This document shows, piece by piece, positions 34,564-42,641 of a DNA stretch of 64,000 bases. How positions within the stretch are numbered: position 1 is the first letter of the stretch; each line of letters starts with the position of its first letter. A program made the translations under genes and the position numbers. Below the pieces are notes generated by a model. The model made no database searches, was not told the DNA's origin, and saw only the letters and a list, made by a program, of their open reading frames with translations. Source of the DNA: Bdellovibrionaceae bacterium UBA2316 (GTDB lineage: Bacteria > Bdellovibrionota > Bdellovibrionia > Bdellovibrionales > Bdellovibrionaceae); the NCBI GenBank assembly GCA_002345205.1, contig DDVI01000117.1, positions 17,108-81,107 on the forward strand, read 5' to 3'.

Positions 34564-34946
34564 TTCTAATCCTTACTTTCGAATTCGCCGCGGCCCACTT
34601 TTACCAGAACCCCTTATGGACACCTCAGAAAAATAAAGAGGTGTTTGGCAAATGCTATACAGTCCACGGTCACGGCCATAATTATAAACTTGAGCTTGAA
34701 GTCGACATTGGTAAACAAACGCCAAATAATGCTAAAAAAACTATAAAAGAAAGGGTTTTACCCATCATTCACAAGGTCGACCATAGCCATTTGAACTTTG
34801 ACATAGCTGATTTCAAAAACTTGATTCCAACGACTGAAAATATTTCCCTGTACTTAAAGGATCAAATCGCATTACCCGCGCCCTATCGTGTGAAACTACT
34901 GCGTTTATTTGAAATGGATTCCATTTTTGTGGAGCTTACTATATAA
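34560..34946 (+). CDS. 6-pyruvoyl-tetrahydropterin synthase (PTPS-II-like)
   Basis: 128 aa. Zinc enzyme acting on 7,8-dihydroneopterin triphosphate. Ligand His13 lies in FAAAHFY; the catalytic Cys and the other zinc ligands form GKCYTVHGHGHNYKLE, that is Cys32-x5-HGH. Five residues between Cys and HGH is the spacing of tetrahydrobiopterin-type PTPS; queuosine-pathway QueD has three. A VDHSHLNF segment supplies the Asp/His dyad, and Glu in LFEMDS near the C-terminus is conserved. It overlaps the SDR gene by four bases, so tetrahydropterin synthesis is the likely job. Confidence 0.85.
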   Translation: MILILTFEFAAAHFYQNPLWTPQKNKEVFGKCYTVHGHGHNYKLELEVDIGKQTPNNAKKTIKERVLPIIHKVDHSHLNFDIADFKNLIPTTENISLYLKDQIALPAPYRVKLLRLFEMDSIFVELTI

Positions 34947-34972
34947 CACAACCTCTACAACCGAGGTTTATC

Positions 34973-35746
34973 GTGTCTAGTGAGTCAACAGAAGTTCTTC
35001 GCCTATCCAAACTAATGTCCGAACGAGGCTTATGCTCGCGTCGAGAGGCAGACGAGTTAATCTCTAAAGGGCAGGTTTACGTTAACGGAGTCAAGGTGTC
35101 CGAACTTGGCCATAAGGTAACTCGAGATGTGCGCATTTCGTTAGAGCCTGAAGCGATGGCGGCACAAAAAAAGATCATTACGGTACTTCTCAACAAACCC
35201 GTTGGCTATGTTTCAAATTTACCGGAACGCAGCTATAAGCAAGCTTTGGATTTGATCACTGGTGACCGTTTCCATGGTGATGTAGAAAAAGAAATACCAA
35301 AAGATTTCTGGGGCGCCATCGAAAATGCACCAAAAAATTTATCCGTCGTTGGCCGTTTAGATATCGAGTCTCAGGGTTTACTGATTTTAACTCACGATGG
35401 CCGATTAGTTAAAGCTATTATCGGTGAAGATTCAGACATAGAAAAAGAATATATCGTTCGCGTTCGGGGCGATTTGACTGAAGAGGGTTTGGATTTATTA
35501 AATCATGGTCTATCTATCGACGGCGAACCGCTAAAAGAAGCGCAGGTCTCTTGGCTTAACGAAGACCAATTAAAATTCATTCTTAAAGAAGGCAAGAAGC
35601 GCCAAATACGAAAAATGTGTGAAATGGTTGGCCTAGAAGTACTCGGGCTTAAACGCGTTCGTATTGGAAAGCTTCCCCTCGGCTCACTACCCGAAGGCCG
35701 CTGGCGCCTCATGACCGAAGATGAAAAGAACCTGTTTCTAAAGTAG
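34973..35746 (+). CDS. rluB: RsuA/RluB-family pseudouridine synthase
   Basis: 257 aa. An S4 RNA-binding domain (LRLSKLMSERGLCSRREADE, residues about 9-60) is followed by the synthase domain with VGRLDIESQGLLILTHDG, where Asp is the catalytic nucleophile, KEYIVRVRG and the basic EGKKRQIRKMCEMVGL. This is the RluB/RluE/RluF/RsuA layout; the S4 domain rules out RluE. The exact target base in rRNA cannot be told from motifs, so the symbol is tentative. It starts at GTG, 26 bases after the PTPS gene. Confidence 0.85.
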   Translation: MSSESTEVLRLSKLMSERGLCSRREADELISKGQVYVNGVKVSELGHKVTRDVRISLEPEAMAAQKKIITVLLNKPVGYVSNLPERSYKQALDLITGDRFHGDVEKEIPKDFWGAIENAPKNLSVVGRLDIESQGLLILTHDGRLVKAIIGEDSDIEKEYIVRVRGDLTEEGLDLLNHGLSIDGEPLKEAQVSWLNEDQLKFILKEGKKRQIRKMCEMVGLEVLGLKRVRIGKLPLGSLPEGRWRLMTEDEKNLFLK

Positions 35747-35880
35747 TTTGTAAAAAGATCAAATACTGTCGCGAAACTTGTCACTCTTGGAAAGTGAAAT
35801 TCAATTACTTTTGGTTTTACCAAGGCACGATTTTCGCTAAGAATCCTGTGGGCGCTTACGCTTAATAAGGGATGGTTATC

Positions 35881-36363
35881 ATGATACGTTTTTTACTTGT
35901 TTTATTTGCCGCTAAAATGACGTTTGCTTCGATTGAGTCGATCGATTCAGAATGTCGAATTCAAGCAAAGGAAACGGCGATTACAGCCTACCAATCATGC
36001 GTTAAAGAATCACGCGCTCAGAAGATCGATGAAATTCGCAAAGAATATCAATCAAAACTTCAGGAACTAAAATCTTACTATGACGGCGAAATGAAAAAAA
36101 TGAGCCTTACCCAAAAAGCCCAACTTGAAGAGGCCAAACCAGAAGAAGCAACCATTGTAGTAAAGAAAAAGGGCAAGGGCGCAAAAACGACCACAGCTAA
36201 ATCAAGCGGTCTACCGGCTAAAAAAACATCAGGTAAATCATTGCCAGTTAGAAATGTGGAGTCAGAAATGACTCCACAACAAGATACATCCACGATGCCC
36301 CCAACTCCCGAGAGCAGTGATGCAGCCGAAATCGTGAATGTCGACGACGGTACGGCGATCTAA
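35881..36363 (+). CDS. Secreted coiled-coil, Lys-rich protein of unknown function
   Basis: 160 aa. A signal peptide (IRFLLVLFAAKMTFAS) is followed by a helical, coiled-coil-like stretch at about 40-85 (KIDEIRKEYQSKLQELKSYY), then a Lys/Ala/Thr/Ser-rich low-complexity segment (KKKGKGAKTTTAKSSG) and an acidic Pro/Thr-rich tail. Two Cys near residues 24 and 38 could form a disulfide. The ATG at 35881 is preferred to one at 35872 because AAGGG is then well spaced. It abuts the convergent yceI gene. Confidence 0.6.
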   Translation: MIRFLLVLFAAKMTFASIESIDSECRIQAKETAITAYQSCVKESRAQKIDEIRKEYQSKLQELKSYYDGEMKKMSLTQKAQLEEAKPEEATIVVKKKGKGAKTTTAKSSGLPAKKTSGKSLPVRNVESEMTPQQDTSTMPPTPESSDAAEIVNVDDGTAI

Positions 36364-36879
36364 CTATTTTTTCGCAGGAGCCGCTGCCGTAGCGGCTGCT
36401 TTTTCTAATGGAAGCACAACGCGAACATTTACCGTATCTTTCACGCCGATACCCATATAACGGATGCCCGCAATATTATAATCCGGTAAATTTAAATCAA
36501 ATTTAGCTTCAACTTCTTTGTCATTCAAAGGTTTGTATGTTCCTTTGATTTCTTTTTCCACCCCTCTGATTTTAATTTTACCAACACCTTTTCCATCTTT
36601 ACCCTTTCCAGAAGTCAAAATAGCTTCTGGAAACTTGCCGACTTCAAGGTATTTGTTTTTCATGTGGTCGTCGCGCAAATCCATATTGGTCGTGAGAGTT
36701 TTAAGGTCTACCGAAACGCCTTGAGAAATGTATTCGCCATTCTGAAGTACGACTTTACCCTTTACACCTTTTGCAGTGGCCGTAAATTTTTTCCCCATTG
36801 TAACCGAGAAATCGACATCAGCTACGGGTTCCGCAAATACAAAAGAACTCAACATTAATAAAACGATCGAAATTTTCAT
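36364..36879 (-). CDS. YceI-family periplasmic protein
   Basis: 171 aa from the ATG at 36879, which has AGGAG upstream and gives a signal peptide (ISIVLLMLSSFVFAEP). The YceI lipocalin-like fold shows as VDFSVTMGKKF, MDLRDDHMKNKYLEVGKFP (the family DxHLxSxDFF-like block), a KIKIRGVEKEIKG strand and a late NVRVVLPLEK. The family binds isoprenoid or other lipids in the periplasm; the ligand here is unknown. An Ala/Pro/Lys tail follows the domain. The stop abuts the stop of the convergent coiled-coil gene. Confidence 0.85.
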   Translation of the reverse strand: MKISIVLLMLSSFVFAEPVADVDFSVTMGKKFTATAKGVKGKVVLQNGEYISQGVSVDLKTLTTNMDLRDDHMKNKYLEVGKFPEAILTSGKGKDGKGVGKIKIRGVEKEIKGTYKPLNDKEVEAKFDLNLPDYNIAGIRYMGIGVKDTVNVRVVLPLEKAAATAAAPAKK

Positions 36880-36967
36880 AGGTGCTCCTGTTAGAACCAG
36901 TATACCTGATTTCAAATCGTTTAAGAACGTCCTGATTTTTTTTGTTTGATAATGAAACGTCGAAATC

Positions 36968-37762
36968 TTATGTTAAATTTTCTGGCTGAAGAGTATCCGA
37001 AATAATGCTATTAACACCCATCGCCACTAGGTTTTTTGCTATATCCAGATCATTCACTGTCCACGCCGATGTCAAAACATTAAAGTTCTTTAATTTCGAG
37101 ATTAAATTAGAGTTAAACATAGAGTAGCGAATATTTAACACGTGAGGCTCCACCAATGGCACTGTCCACATTCTCTTTAAATAATAAAAGTTCCAGATCT
37201 CTGGCTCATCGGTAACCAGCAGCGCCCGGGTCAACTGACGATCTAAAAATTTCACTCGCAGCAGGGCCCATGGATTAAAGCTAGAAATCATCACGCGATC
37301 TGCACACTGATGCTTTCTAATTAATTCAACAACGGCATCCTCAACAGGGAACTGATAAAAATTCTTACTTTTAATTTCGATATTTAAAAAATCTGGCTTA
37401 TTTTCAGTTGCTAGAACATCGGTTAATTTTGAAAACGTTCCTATTCGGATCAAATCAGAGAATTCTAATTCCGACACGTTAACGTTTAATCGATAGCGAT
37501 TTCTTAAACTAAAATCGTGAAAAACGACGGGAATACGATCACGCGTAATTTGCACATCGATCTCGGCCATTTGATAGCCTTTTTCTTTAGCTGCGAGCAA
37601 TGATTCCATTGAGTTTTCTGGTATTGAGTTTTGATGGTAACCTCGATGAGCTTGAACCTTTGGCAAAAGCCAATCATGATTCCACTCCGAAAACGTGCCC
37701 AGCACTAAAGGCCAACTTTCCCAGTCACTTTTTATCGATTTTAAAATTGTCTCGGGTCCCAT
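36968..37762 (-). CDS. Glycerophosphodiester phosphodiesterase family protein
   Basis: 264 aa from an ATG at 37762, preceded by GGAATGGAAAG; GTG/ATG codons upstream would lengthen it by up to 13 residues. GDPD enzymes split glycerophosphodiesters to glycerol-3-phosphate and an alcohol. Catalytic elements: AHRGYHQNSIPENS, the metal ligands in AEIDVQITRD and HDFSL, the NIEIKSK strand and a C-terminal TAWTVNDLDIA. No signal peptide is seen, so it should act in the cytoplasm. It overlaps the 3' end of the AsmA-like gene by about 38 bases. Confidence 0.85.
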   Translation of the reverse strand: MGPETILKSIKSDWESWPLVLGTFSEWNHDWLLPKVQAHRGYHQNSIPENSMESLLAAKEKGYQMAEIDVQITRDRIPVVFHDFSLRNRYRLNVNVSELEFSDLIRIGTFSKLTDVLATENKPDFLNIEIKSKNFYQFPVEDAVVELIRKHQCADRVMISSFNPWALLRVKFLDRQLTRALLVTDEPEIWNFYYLKRMWTVPLVEPHVLNIRYSMFNSNLISKLKNFNVLTSAWTVNDLDIAKNLVAMGVNSIISDTLQPENLT

Positions 37763-39644
37763 AAACTTTCCATTCCTGATCTTTTGTGGAAATCGTACCA
37801 TTTAGGTTATCATCACCATGCAGATTTGCATTCATCTTGAACGAACTCTGCGATTCCACTTTTAACTGTCTATCATCTGCGGTCTGGGTTAGTTTTATTT
37901 TCGGTTTAGAAATCAACGCAGGCACTATTAAAGCCATGTCCGCCAGACGATTCTGCATCACTTCACTAGCCTGCCAGGTATCGGCCTTCACTTCAATTTC
38001 CTGATTTTTTTTTGTGTTCCCTAACACAAAAAAAGCGACGTTAGCCATGTTAAAATAGATATGACTAACAGACTTTAGTTTACCCGTTGATTTATAGAAC
38101 AGATTTTGTTTTCCACCAGTTGCTTTAAACGTTAGGTCTTCAAAAATCAATGGCATATCGACTCCCGTTAATAATTCAGAGGTCGCATCGGTGAGTCCAA
38201 AATTTTTAAAATGCCCGTCTAAATCAAAATTTTTCAAATCATCTGACTTTAATCGGAAACTGCCATCAACAAGACCCTGCTGATTTTTTATTTCTTGTGC
38301 ATCAAAGTTAAAATGCTTTTTCATTAAACTGCCCGTCAATTTGCCAATTTGAAATGACTCTGTTCTGCGCGTACTATGAGCGGAAAAGACAATATCCAAA
38401 TCTTTAACTGTCCCGTTTAACTTGATAGACGAGTCCGATGCATAGTCTAACTGACCATCAAACTGACCCATGCTTGATATTTGATCTGGGATTAAAACCC
38501 CTGGGTTTAACGAAACGATTTTTGATAGATCAACCCCTTTCATTTTTAGTTCAAATGAATTTGGCGAACCAGAAATACCTTTTAAATAACTCAAGTTCTC
38601 TATAGAAAACTCACCTAAATCTCCATTAACCAAAATGTCTTTAACTTCAACCCTGGATGCAGGCAGGGCATTCACCACTCCTTCTATGTACAATTTAGAA
38701 CTCATCCAGTTCGATTTTAAATTAATATTTTTAGGCATTTCTCTTACAAAACTTTGAACTAAAGATAACGAAACATTTTTTAATTCTGCCTGCAGCTGAA
38801 ATTTTTTATCCTCGATGCGATTTACAAGCTGAACCGAGAAAAAACCCTCCCTTAATGAACCCAACAAATTGGATTTGATTATTTTTTCGGGAAATTCATT
38901 GTATTCGATTTTTAAATTTGCAGACTTTTTAGCTTCACCCGATTTTATAAAAGGAGCCAAATCAACATCCCCTTCCATAAAAAGAATTTTAGGGTGTGAG
39001 GAGCGGTTTTCAATGACTATATTTTTTAGTGAAAAGTAGTCATACTTTTCGTCAGGATAATATATTTCTAATTTATTTATCCGCACGCGTTCTATTTCAT
39101 TTCGCAACGTGGTTTTTTCCACACGATCCACGATCGTGATTTGATTTTTCTTCTTCACGTCGGAGCCGACAACGCCGGCGCTATTGACTATAGTAGGCGT
39201 ATCACACACGGGGGTACGATCCGTAATTTCGATTTTGAAGTCCTGAATATCGATCTCGCCAACTAGCTGCCCATCGATAATATACTTCACTAAAGAGAGC
39301 GGGATTTTCACTCGCTGAGCAAATCCACCCGATTTCATATAACAACTAGATTCCGAAGCAATTTTTACATCATTTGCATATAGCCCAATCGCTGGCGTTA
39401 TACCGTCTTTGAAATAAAGCCCTACTGTTCCGTGCTGAATTCGCCAATCTTTGCCCACGTTAGCAATAGCCTCAGTCAAGCGCGCACGGAACCAATCCGA
39501 TTGAGCTGCTGTCCTAATCGACAATCCAACAACGATAGAGAAAACTAAACCCACGAATAAAATAAAAAAACCTGGTTGTTCTGAAACCAGGTCATTTTCT
39601 TTAATAGGGCGGCGATCACTTTTATATTCCACAGATGGAATCAA
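37725..39644 (-). CDS. AsmA/DUF3971-like membrane-anchored protein
   Basis: 639 aa. One N-terminal transmembrane helix (FFILFVGLVFSIVVGLSI) and a large periplasmic part made of repeated short beta strands (VDLAPFIKSG, SANLKIEYNE, GSFRLKSDD, LDGHFKNFGL). This layout suits the AsmA/TamB bridge-like superfamily, which is linked to lipid transport between inner and outer membranes. The call rests on architecture rather than a sharp motif. It lies between greA and the GDPD gene on the minus strand, nine bases after greA. Confidence 0.65.
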   Translation of the reverse strand: MIPSVEYKSDRRPIKENDLVSEQPGFFILFVGLVFSIVVGLSIRTAAQSDWFRARLTEAIANVGKDWRIQHGTVGLYFKDGITPAIGLYANDVKIASESSCYMKSGGFAQRVKIPLSLVKYIIDGQLVGEIDIQDFKIEITDRTPVCDTPTIVNSAGVVGSDVKKKNQITIVDRVEKTTLRNEIERVRINKLEIYYPDEKYDYFSLKNIVIENRSSHPKILFMEGDVDLAPFIKSGEAKKSANLKIEYNEFPEKIIKSNLLGSLREGFFSVQLVNRIEDKKFQLQAELKNVSLSLVQSFVREMPKNINLKSNWMSSKLYIEGVVNALPASRVEVKDILVNGDLGEFSIENLSYLKGISGSPNSFELKMKGVDLSKIVSLNPGVLIPDQISSMGQFDGQLDYASDSSIKLNGTVKDLDIVFSAHSTRRTESFQIGKLTGSLMKKHFNFDAQEIKNQQGLVDGSFRLKSDDLKNFDLDGHFKNFGLTDATSELLTGVDMPLIFEDLTFKATGGKQNLFYKSTGKLKSVSHIYFNMANVAFFVLGNTKKNQEIEVKADTWQASEVMQNRLADMALIVPALISKPKIKLTQTADDRQLKVESQSSFKMNANLHGDDNLNGTISTKDQEWKVYGTRDNFKIDKK

Positions 39645-39653
39645 TTATAGGAA

Positions 39654-40130
39654 CTAGATAAATTTAAAATCAACAACTTCAAATTCTTTATCACCTTTTG
39701 GCGAATTCACCACAATCACATCACCTTTTGTTTTACCAATCAGGGCGCGGGCAATCGGAGACAGAATAGAAACTTTGCCTAATTTAACATCAGCCTCATC
39801 CACACCTACGATTTGATAACGGGCCGGCTCGTCTGTTTCGATATCTACCAGGTCAACAGTAGCACCAAATACGATCTTATCTGATTTAATAGTTTTAGGA
39901 TCTACAACTTCAGCTGTGGCTAATTTGTTTTGGATATCGCCAATACGGCCTTCGATTAGAGATTGGCGCTCTTTGGCTGCATCATACTCAGCATTCTCTG
40001 AGATATCACCATGTGATCGCGCTTCATCAATCGCTTTAATAATGCGTGGGCGCTCTTCAACCGTAAGGCGTTTTAACTCTTGGTCTAGTAAGCTCTTCCC
40101 GTAAACTGTCATAGGCATTTTATCGTTCAT
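39654..40130 (-). CDS. greA: Transcription elongation factor GreA
   Basis: 158 aa from the ATG at 40130, which has TGAGG upstream. Rescues backtracked RNA polymerase by stimulating transcript cleavage. The N-terminal coiled coil ends in GDISENAEYDAAKERQ, which carries the catalytic acidic pair of the GreA tip. The C-terminal FKBP-like domain includes SPIARALIGKTKGDVIVV. Length is normal. A stem-loop lies in its leader at 40165-40191. Confidence 0.95.
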   Translation of the reverse strand: MNDKMPMTVYGKSLLDQELKRLTVEERPRIIKAIDEARSHGDISENAEYDAAKERQSLIEGRIGDIQNKLATAEVVDPKTIKSDKIVFGATVDLVDIETDEPARYQIVGVDEADVKLGKVSILSPIARALIGKTKGDVIVVNSPKGDKEFEVVDFKFI

Positions 40131-40164
40131 ATGATCCTCATTTAACACTTTGCAAAATACAACA

Positions 40165-40191
40165 CTCAGTTGGGCAGAGATCCCATCTGAG
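40165..40191. other. Stem-loop in greA leader region
   Basis: CTCAGTTGGG (40165-40174) and CCCATCTGAG (40182-40191) pair at nine of ten positions with a seven-base loop. On the plus strand a run of six T follows six bases later (40198-40203), as in an intrinsic terminator, but no plus-strand gene precedes it. On the minus strand it lies in the greA leader. Confidence 0.45.
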
Positions 40192-40262
40192 GCCGTGTTT
40201 TTTAGCCGATTATTCGACTTCTAGCAATACAAAGGATTAGATTATCACAACATTATGCGTTA

Positions 40263-40314
40263 TTGTTCCTCTAAATTTCAAAGAATTATAATCTTTATAG
40301 ATATTTGCCGATAG
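40263..40314 (+). promoter_or_regulatory. Promoter region of nrnA: sigma-70-like and FliA-like signals
   Basis: A perfect TATAAT at 40287-40292 with TTGTTC 18 bases upstream (40263-40268). Overlapping it, TAATCTTT (40289-40296) and GCCGATAG (40307-40314) match the FliA consensus at 6/8 and 7/8 with a 10-base rather than 11-base spacer. Either would drive nrnA and the coupled ferredoxin gene. Confidence 0.45.
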
Positions 40315-40353
40315 GTCAGGACAGCAAAGTACGACCCTGCAAGGTGAGGAATT

Positions 40354-41322
40354 TTGAAACCACTCGTTGATCTTATTAAGAGCTCTAACAAGATTGTCCT
40401 AACCACCCACAAAGATTGCGATGGGGACGGTTTAGGATCAGAACTAGCCTTATTTTACGCCCTAAAAAAAATGGGTAAAGACGTCCAAATCGTTCATGTC
40501 GATCTTCTTCCTAAACGATATGAGAACTTTTTAAATAAAGATTTGTTTCAACTTTTTCGCCCGACTCTGTTCGACACCCCGATCGACCTGTGCCTAATTT
40601 TCGACACAAATGACGAGCGCTTAATCGAGCCTCTATATTCAGAAATTCAAACCGTCTGCAAGAACACCGTGTTCATAGATCACCATCCACTTTTAAAATC
40701 AGGTCCCCTTCCGGCTAAGGCATTTATTGACACCACCGCAGCAAGCACCGGGGAAATAGTCTACCATGTCATCAAAAACTTAGATGTGCCTCTAGATACT
40801 TCGATTGCAGAATCATTGTATCTAAGTATCGTGTTCGACACTCAGCTGTTCCGTTATGTTCGTCGATCACCTATGTCACATCAAATCGCTATCGAACTTC
40901 TTCCTTTAATTCCTTCACCAGAGGCCATTCACCGCAATCTCTTTGGTGGCCAGACACCGGAAAAAATCAGTTTCATATCTAAAGCCCTGGGTAAAATTAC
41001 TTACTCCTTAGATAACAAAGTAGCGATTGTTCTACTTCACAGTAAAGAAATTCAGGATTTTGGATTAACACCGGAAGACACTCGCGATGTCGTCGATAAG
41101 ATTTTAGATATCGATTGTGTCGAGGTCGCCATTCTATTTCGCGAAGACAGCAAGGACCGCTATAAGATTAGTTTTAGATCTAAATCTACGCTCGATGTAC
41201 TTGAAGTCTCAGAACTATTTGGCGGCGGTGGGCATCATCATGCTTCCGGAGCAATGATCGAAGGTGAGTTCTTAAAAATTCGAGATCAAATCATTGATTA
41301 TTTTAAGAAAAAACTGGAATGA
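40354..41322 (+). CDS. nrnA: DHH-family nanoRNase/pAp phosphatase
   Basis: 322 aa. Degrades 2-5 nt RNAs and may dephosphorylate 3'-phosphoadenosine 5'-phosphate. The DHH domain carries THKDCDGDGLGS (Asp21, Asp23, Asp25 region), the FDTND strand and FIDHHPLL (Asp109-His111); the DHHA1 domain ends with FGGGGHHHASGA. It starts at TTG preceded by AAGGTGAGGA. NrnA usually occurs where Orn is absent. Its stop overlaps the start of the Bfd-like gene (ATGA). Confidence 0.9.
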   Translation: MKPLVDLIKSSNKIVLTTHKDCDGDGLGSELALFYALKKMGKDVQIVHVDLLPKRYENFLNKDLFQLFRPTLFDTPIDLCLIFDTNDERLIEPLYSEIQTVCKNTVFIDHHPLLKSGPLPAKAFIDTTAASTGEIVYHVIKNLDVPLDTSIAESLYLSIVFDTQLFRYVRRSPMSHQIAIELLPLIPSPEAIHRNLFGGQTPEKISFISKALGKITYSLDNKVAIVLLHSKEIQDFGLTPEDTRDVVDKILDIDCVEVAILFREDSKDRYKISFRSKSTLDVLEVSELFGGGGHHHASGAMIEGEFLKIRDQIIDYFKKKLE

Positions 41323-41591
41323 AAAAGGCTGGAACCAATCAAAAAAGGCGATCACCGATCATTTGTCGCTGCAACAACATAAACGAAGATACGATCAAGC
41401 AAGCCATCCTCGATGGCTGCGATACGCTAAATAAACTGTTTGATGCCACAACGGCGGGAGTTGGTCCCTGCGGAGGCAGTTGCCGAAAAGTGACCGGTCC
41501 CATTTTAGAGTACTATTTACAGAACAAAACCTTTCCAGCTAGTGCCAAAGATAACTCATCCACCAGTGCCAAGGGGACCTCAAAAAAATAA
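41319..41591 (+). CDS. Bfd-like [2Fe-2S]-binding protein
   Basis: 90 aa. A Bfd-type fold: the first Cys pair is ICRCNN (C-x-C), then a helix, then AGVGPCGGSCRKV with the second pair as C-x3-C. Canonical Bfd has C-x2-C at the second site, so the cluster geometry may differ. Bfd-like proteins pass electrons, for example to bacterioferritin, or serve as small electron carriers. The last 20 residues are a Ser/Lys/Ala-rich tail. It overlaps nrnA by four bases; the partner enzyme is not evident. Confidence 0.75.
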   Translation: MKKAGTNQKRRSPIICRCNNINEDTIKQAILDGCDTLNKLFDATTAGVGPCGGSCRKVTGPILEYYLQNKTFPASAKDNSSTSAKGTSKK

Positions 41592-41662
41592 CTCTGCTAA
41601 CGTCTAGTTGAAAAGTATTTTTCAATTACTCTAGCCCCGTCCATTTGCTAGTATTTATTTAA

Positions 41663-42586
41663 ATGGCAAGAAAAGAAATCACACTTACCACTCGTAGACA
41701 GTGGGCGAATAGATTATTAGTTTATTTACTTATCTCTTTGATATCACTTAGTATCGCTGATTTAGCTATTCTAAAAGTTCGTTTTTTCTTTTTACCTGAA
41801 CGCACTCAAAAAAATGCGATGCGCCCGATCCCACCGAATCCAATCAAGAGCCGCGATTTTTTTCAACCTATCGTTACAAGAAATTTATTTTCTTCAAAAG
41901 GTGAAATCCCGCCCGAACTACTGCCTAAAGGCGTTGATGCCACACCCAAAGACAACGAACCCATCCTGAGCAGCTTGCCATTAACTCTAGTGGGAACGTT
42001 AGTTCATTCCAATCCCGACAAATCAATCGCGGCGATTGAACTAAAAACAAAAAATCAAATCACCTCGTTTGCTACTGGCAAAGAAATTGAAGGCTTAGCT
42101 AAAGTAGAAAAAATCACGCGAGGAAAAGTGATCTTAAGAAATTTAAGTGCCGACCGTTTGGAGTACATCGAAATGAAAGATGCCAACAAAGTGTCGTTTG
42201 ATGCCAAACCGAAACCAGTGGCGAGCGAGGATAAAGCTGGCGTAATCAAAAAAGCTGGAGACAACAAGTTTGAAATCGACAAAAAAGATTTAGAAGATAA
42301 GTTAAAAGATATTCAAAGTATTTTATATCAAGCGCGTGCGGTTCCGGCTAAGCGCCCGGGCTCTGGCGAAACCTATGGATTCAGATTACTAGAAATTCAA
42401 GCGGACAGTATCTACACACAATTAGGCTTACAGGTAATGGATGTTATCACAAGTGTTAACGGAACTCCGGTAACGTCAACACAGCAAGCTTTAGAAATGT
42501 ATCAAGCGCTTCGCAATTCTCCAAACATTAAACTTGGAGTTGAGCGTGGTGGAAAAACTGAAGAGCTTTCTTATACAGTAAAATAG
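41663..42586 (+). CDS. gspC: Type II secretion inner-membrane protein GspC
   Basis: 307 aa. One N-terminal transmembrane helix (RLLVYLLISLISLSIADLAI), then the homology region that contacts the secretin (IVTRNLFSS, SSLPLTLVGTLVHSNPDKSI) at about 75-175, a Lys/Glu-rich linker and a C-terminal PDZ domain (YGFRLLEIQADSIY, DVITSVNGTPV). It links the inner-membrane platform to GspD and may select substrates. No ribosome site is seen; TAGTAT lies eight bases before the ATG. First of three type II genes in a row. Confidence 0.9.
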   Translation: MARKEITLTTRRQWANRLLVYLLISLISLSIADLAILKVRFFFLPERTQKNAMRPIPPNPIKSRDFFQPIVTRNLFSSKGEIPPELLPKGVDATPKDNEPILSSLPLTLVGTLVHSNPDKSIAAIELKTKNQITSFATGKEIEGLAKVEKITRGKVILRNLSADRLEYIEMKDANKVSFDAKPKPVASEDKAGVIKKAGDNKFEIDKKDLEDKLKDIQSILYQARAVPAKRPGSGETYGFRLLEIQADSIYTQLGLQVMDVITSVNGTPVTSTQQALEMYQALRNSPNIKLGVERGGKTEELSYTVK

Positions 42587-42641
42587 TTCATCAAATGATT
42601 TGATGACCAGGGAAAGTAAAATAAAGGGCGAGGGTTTACGG

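Noticed and set aside
40248..40320. Possible short leader peptide (about 19 codons, MRYCSSKFQ...) before nrnA
   Set aside because: No ribosome-binding site and it overlaps the promoter signals, so it is probably not transcribed.
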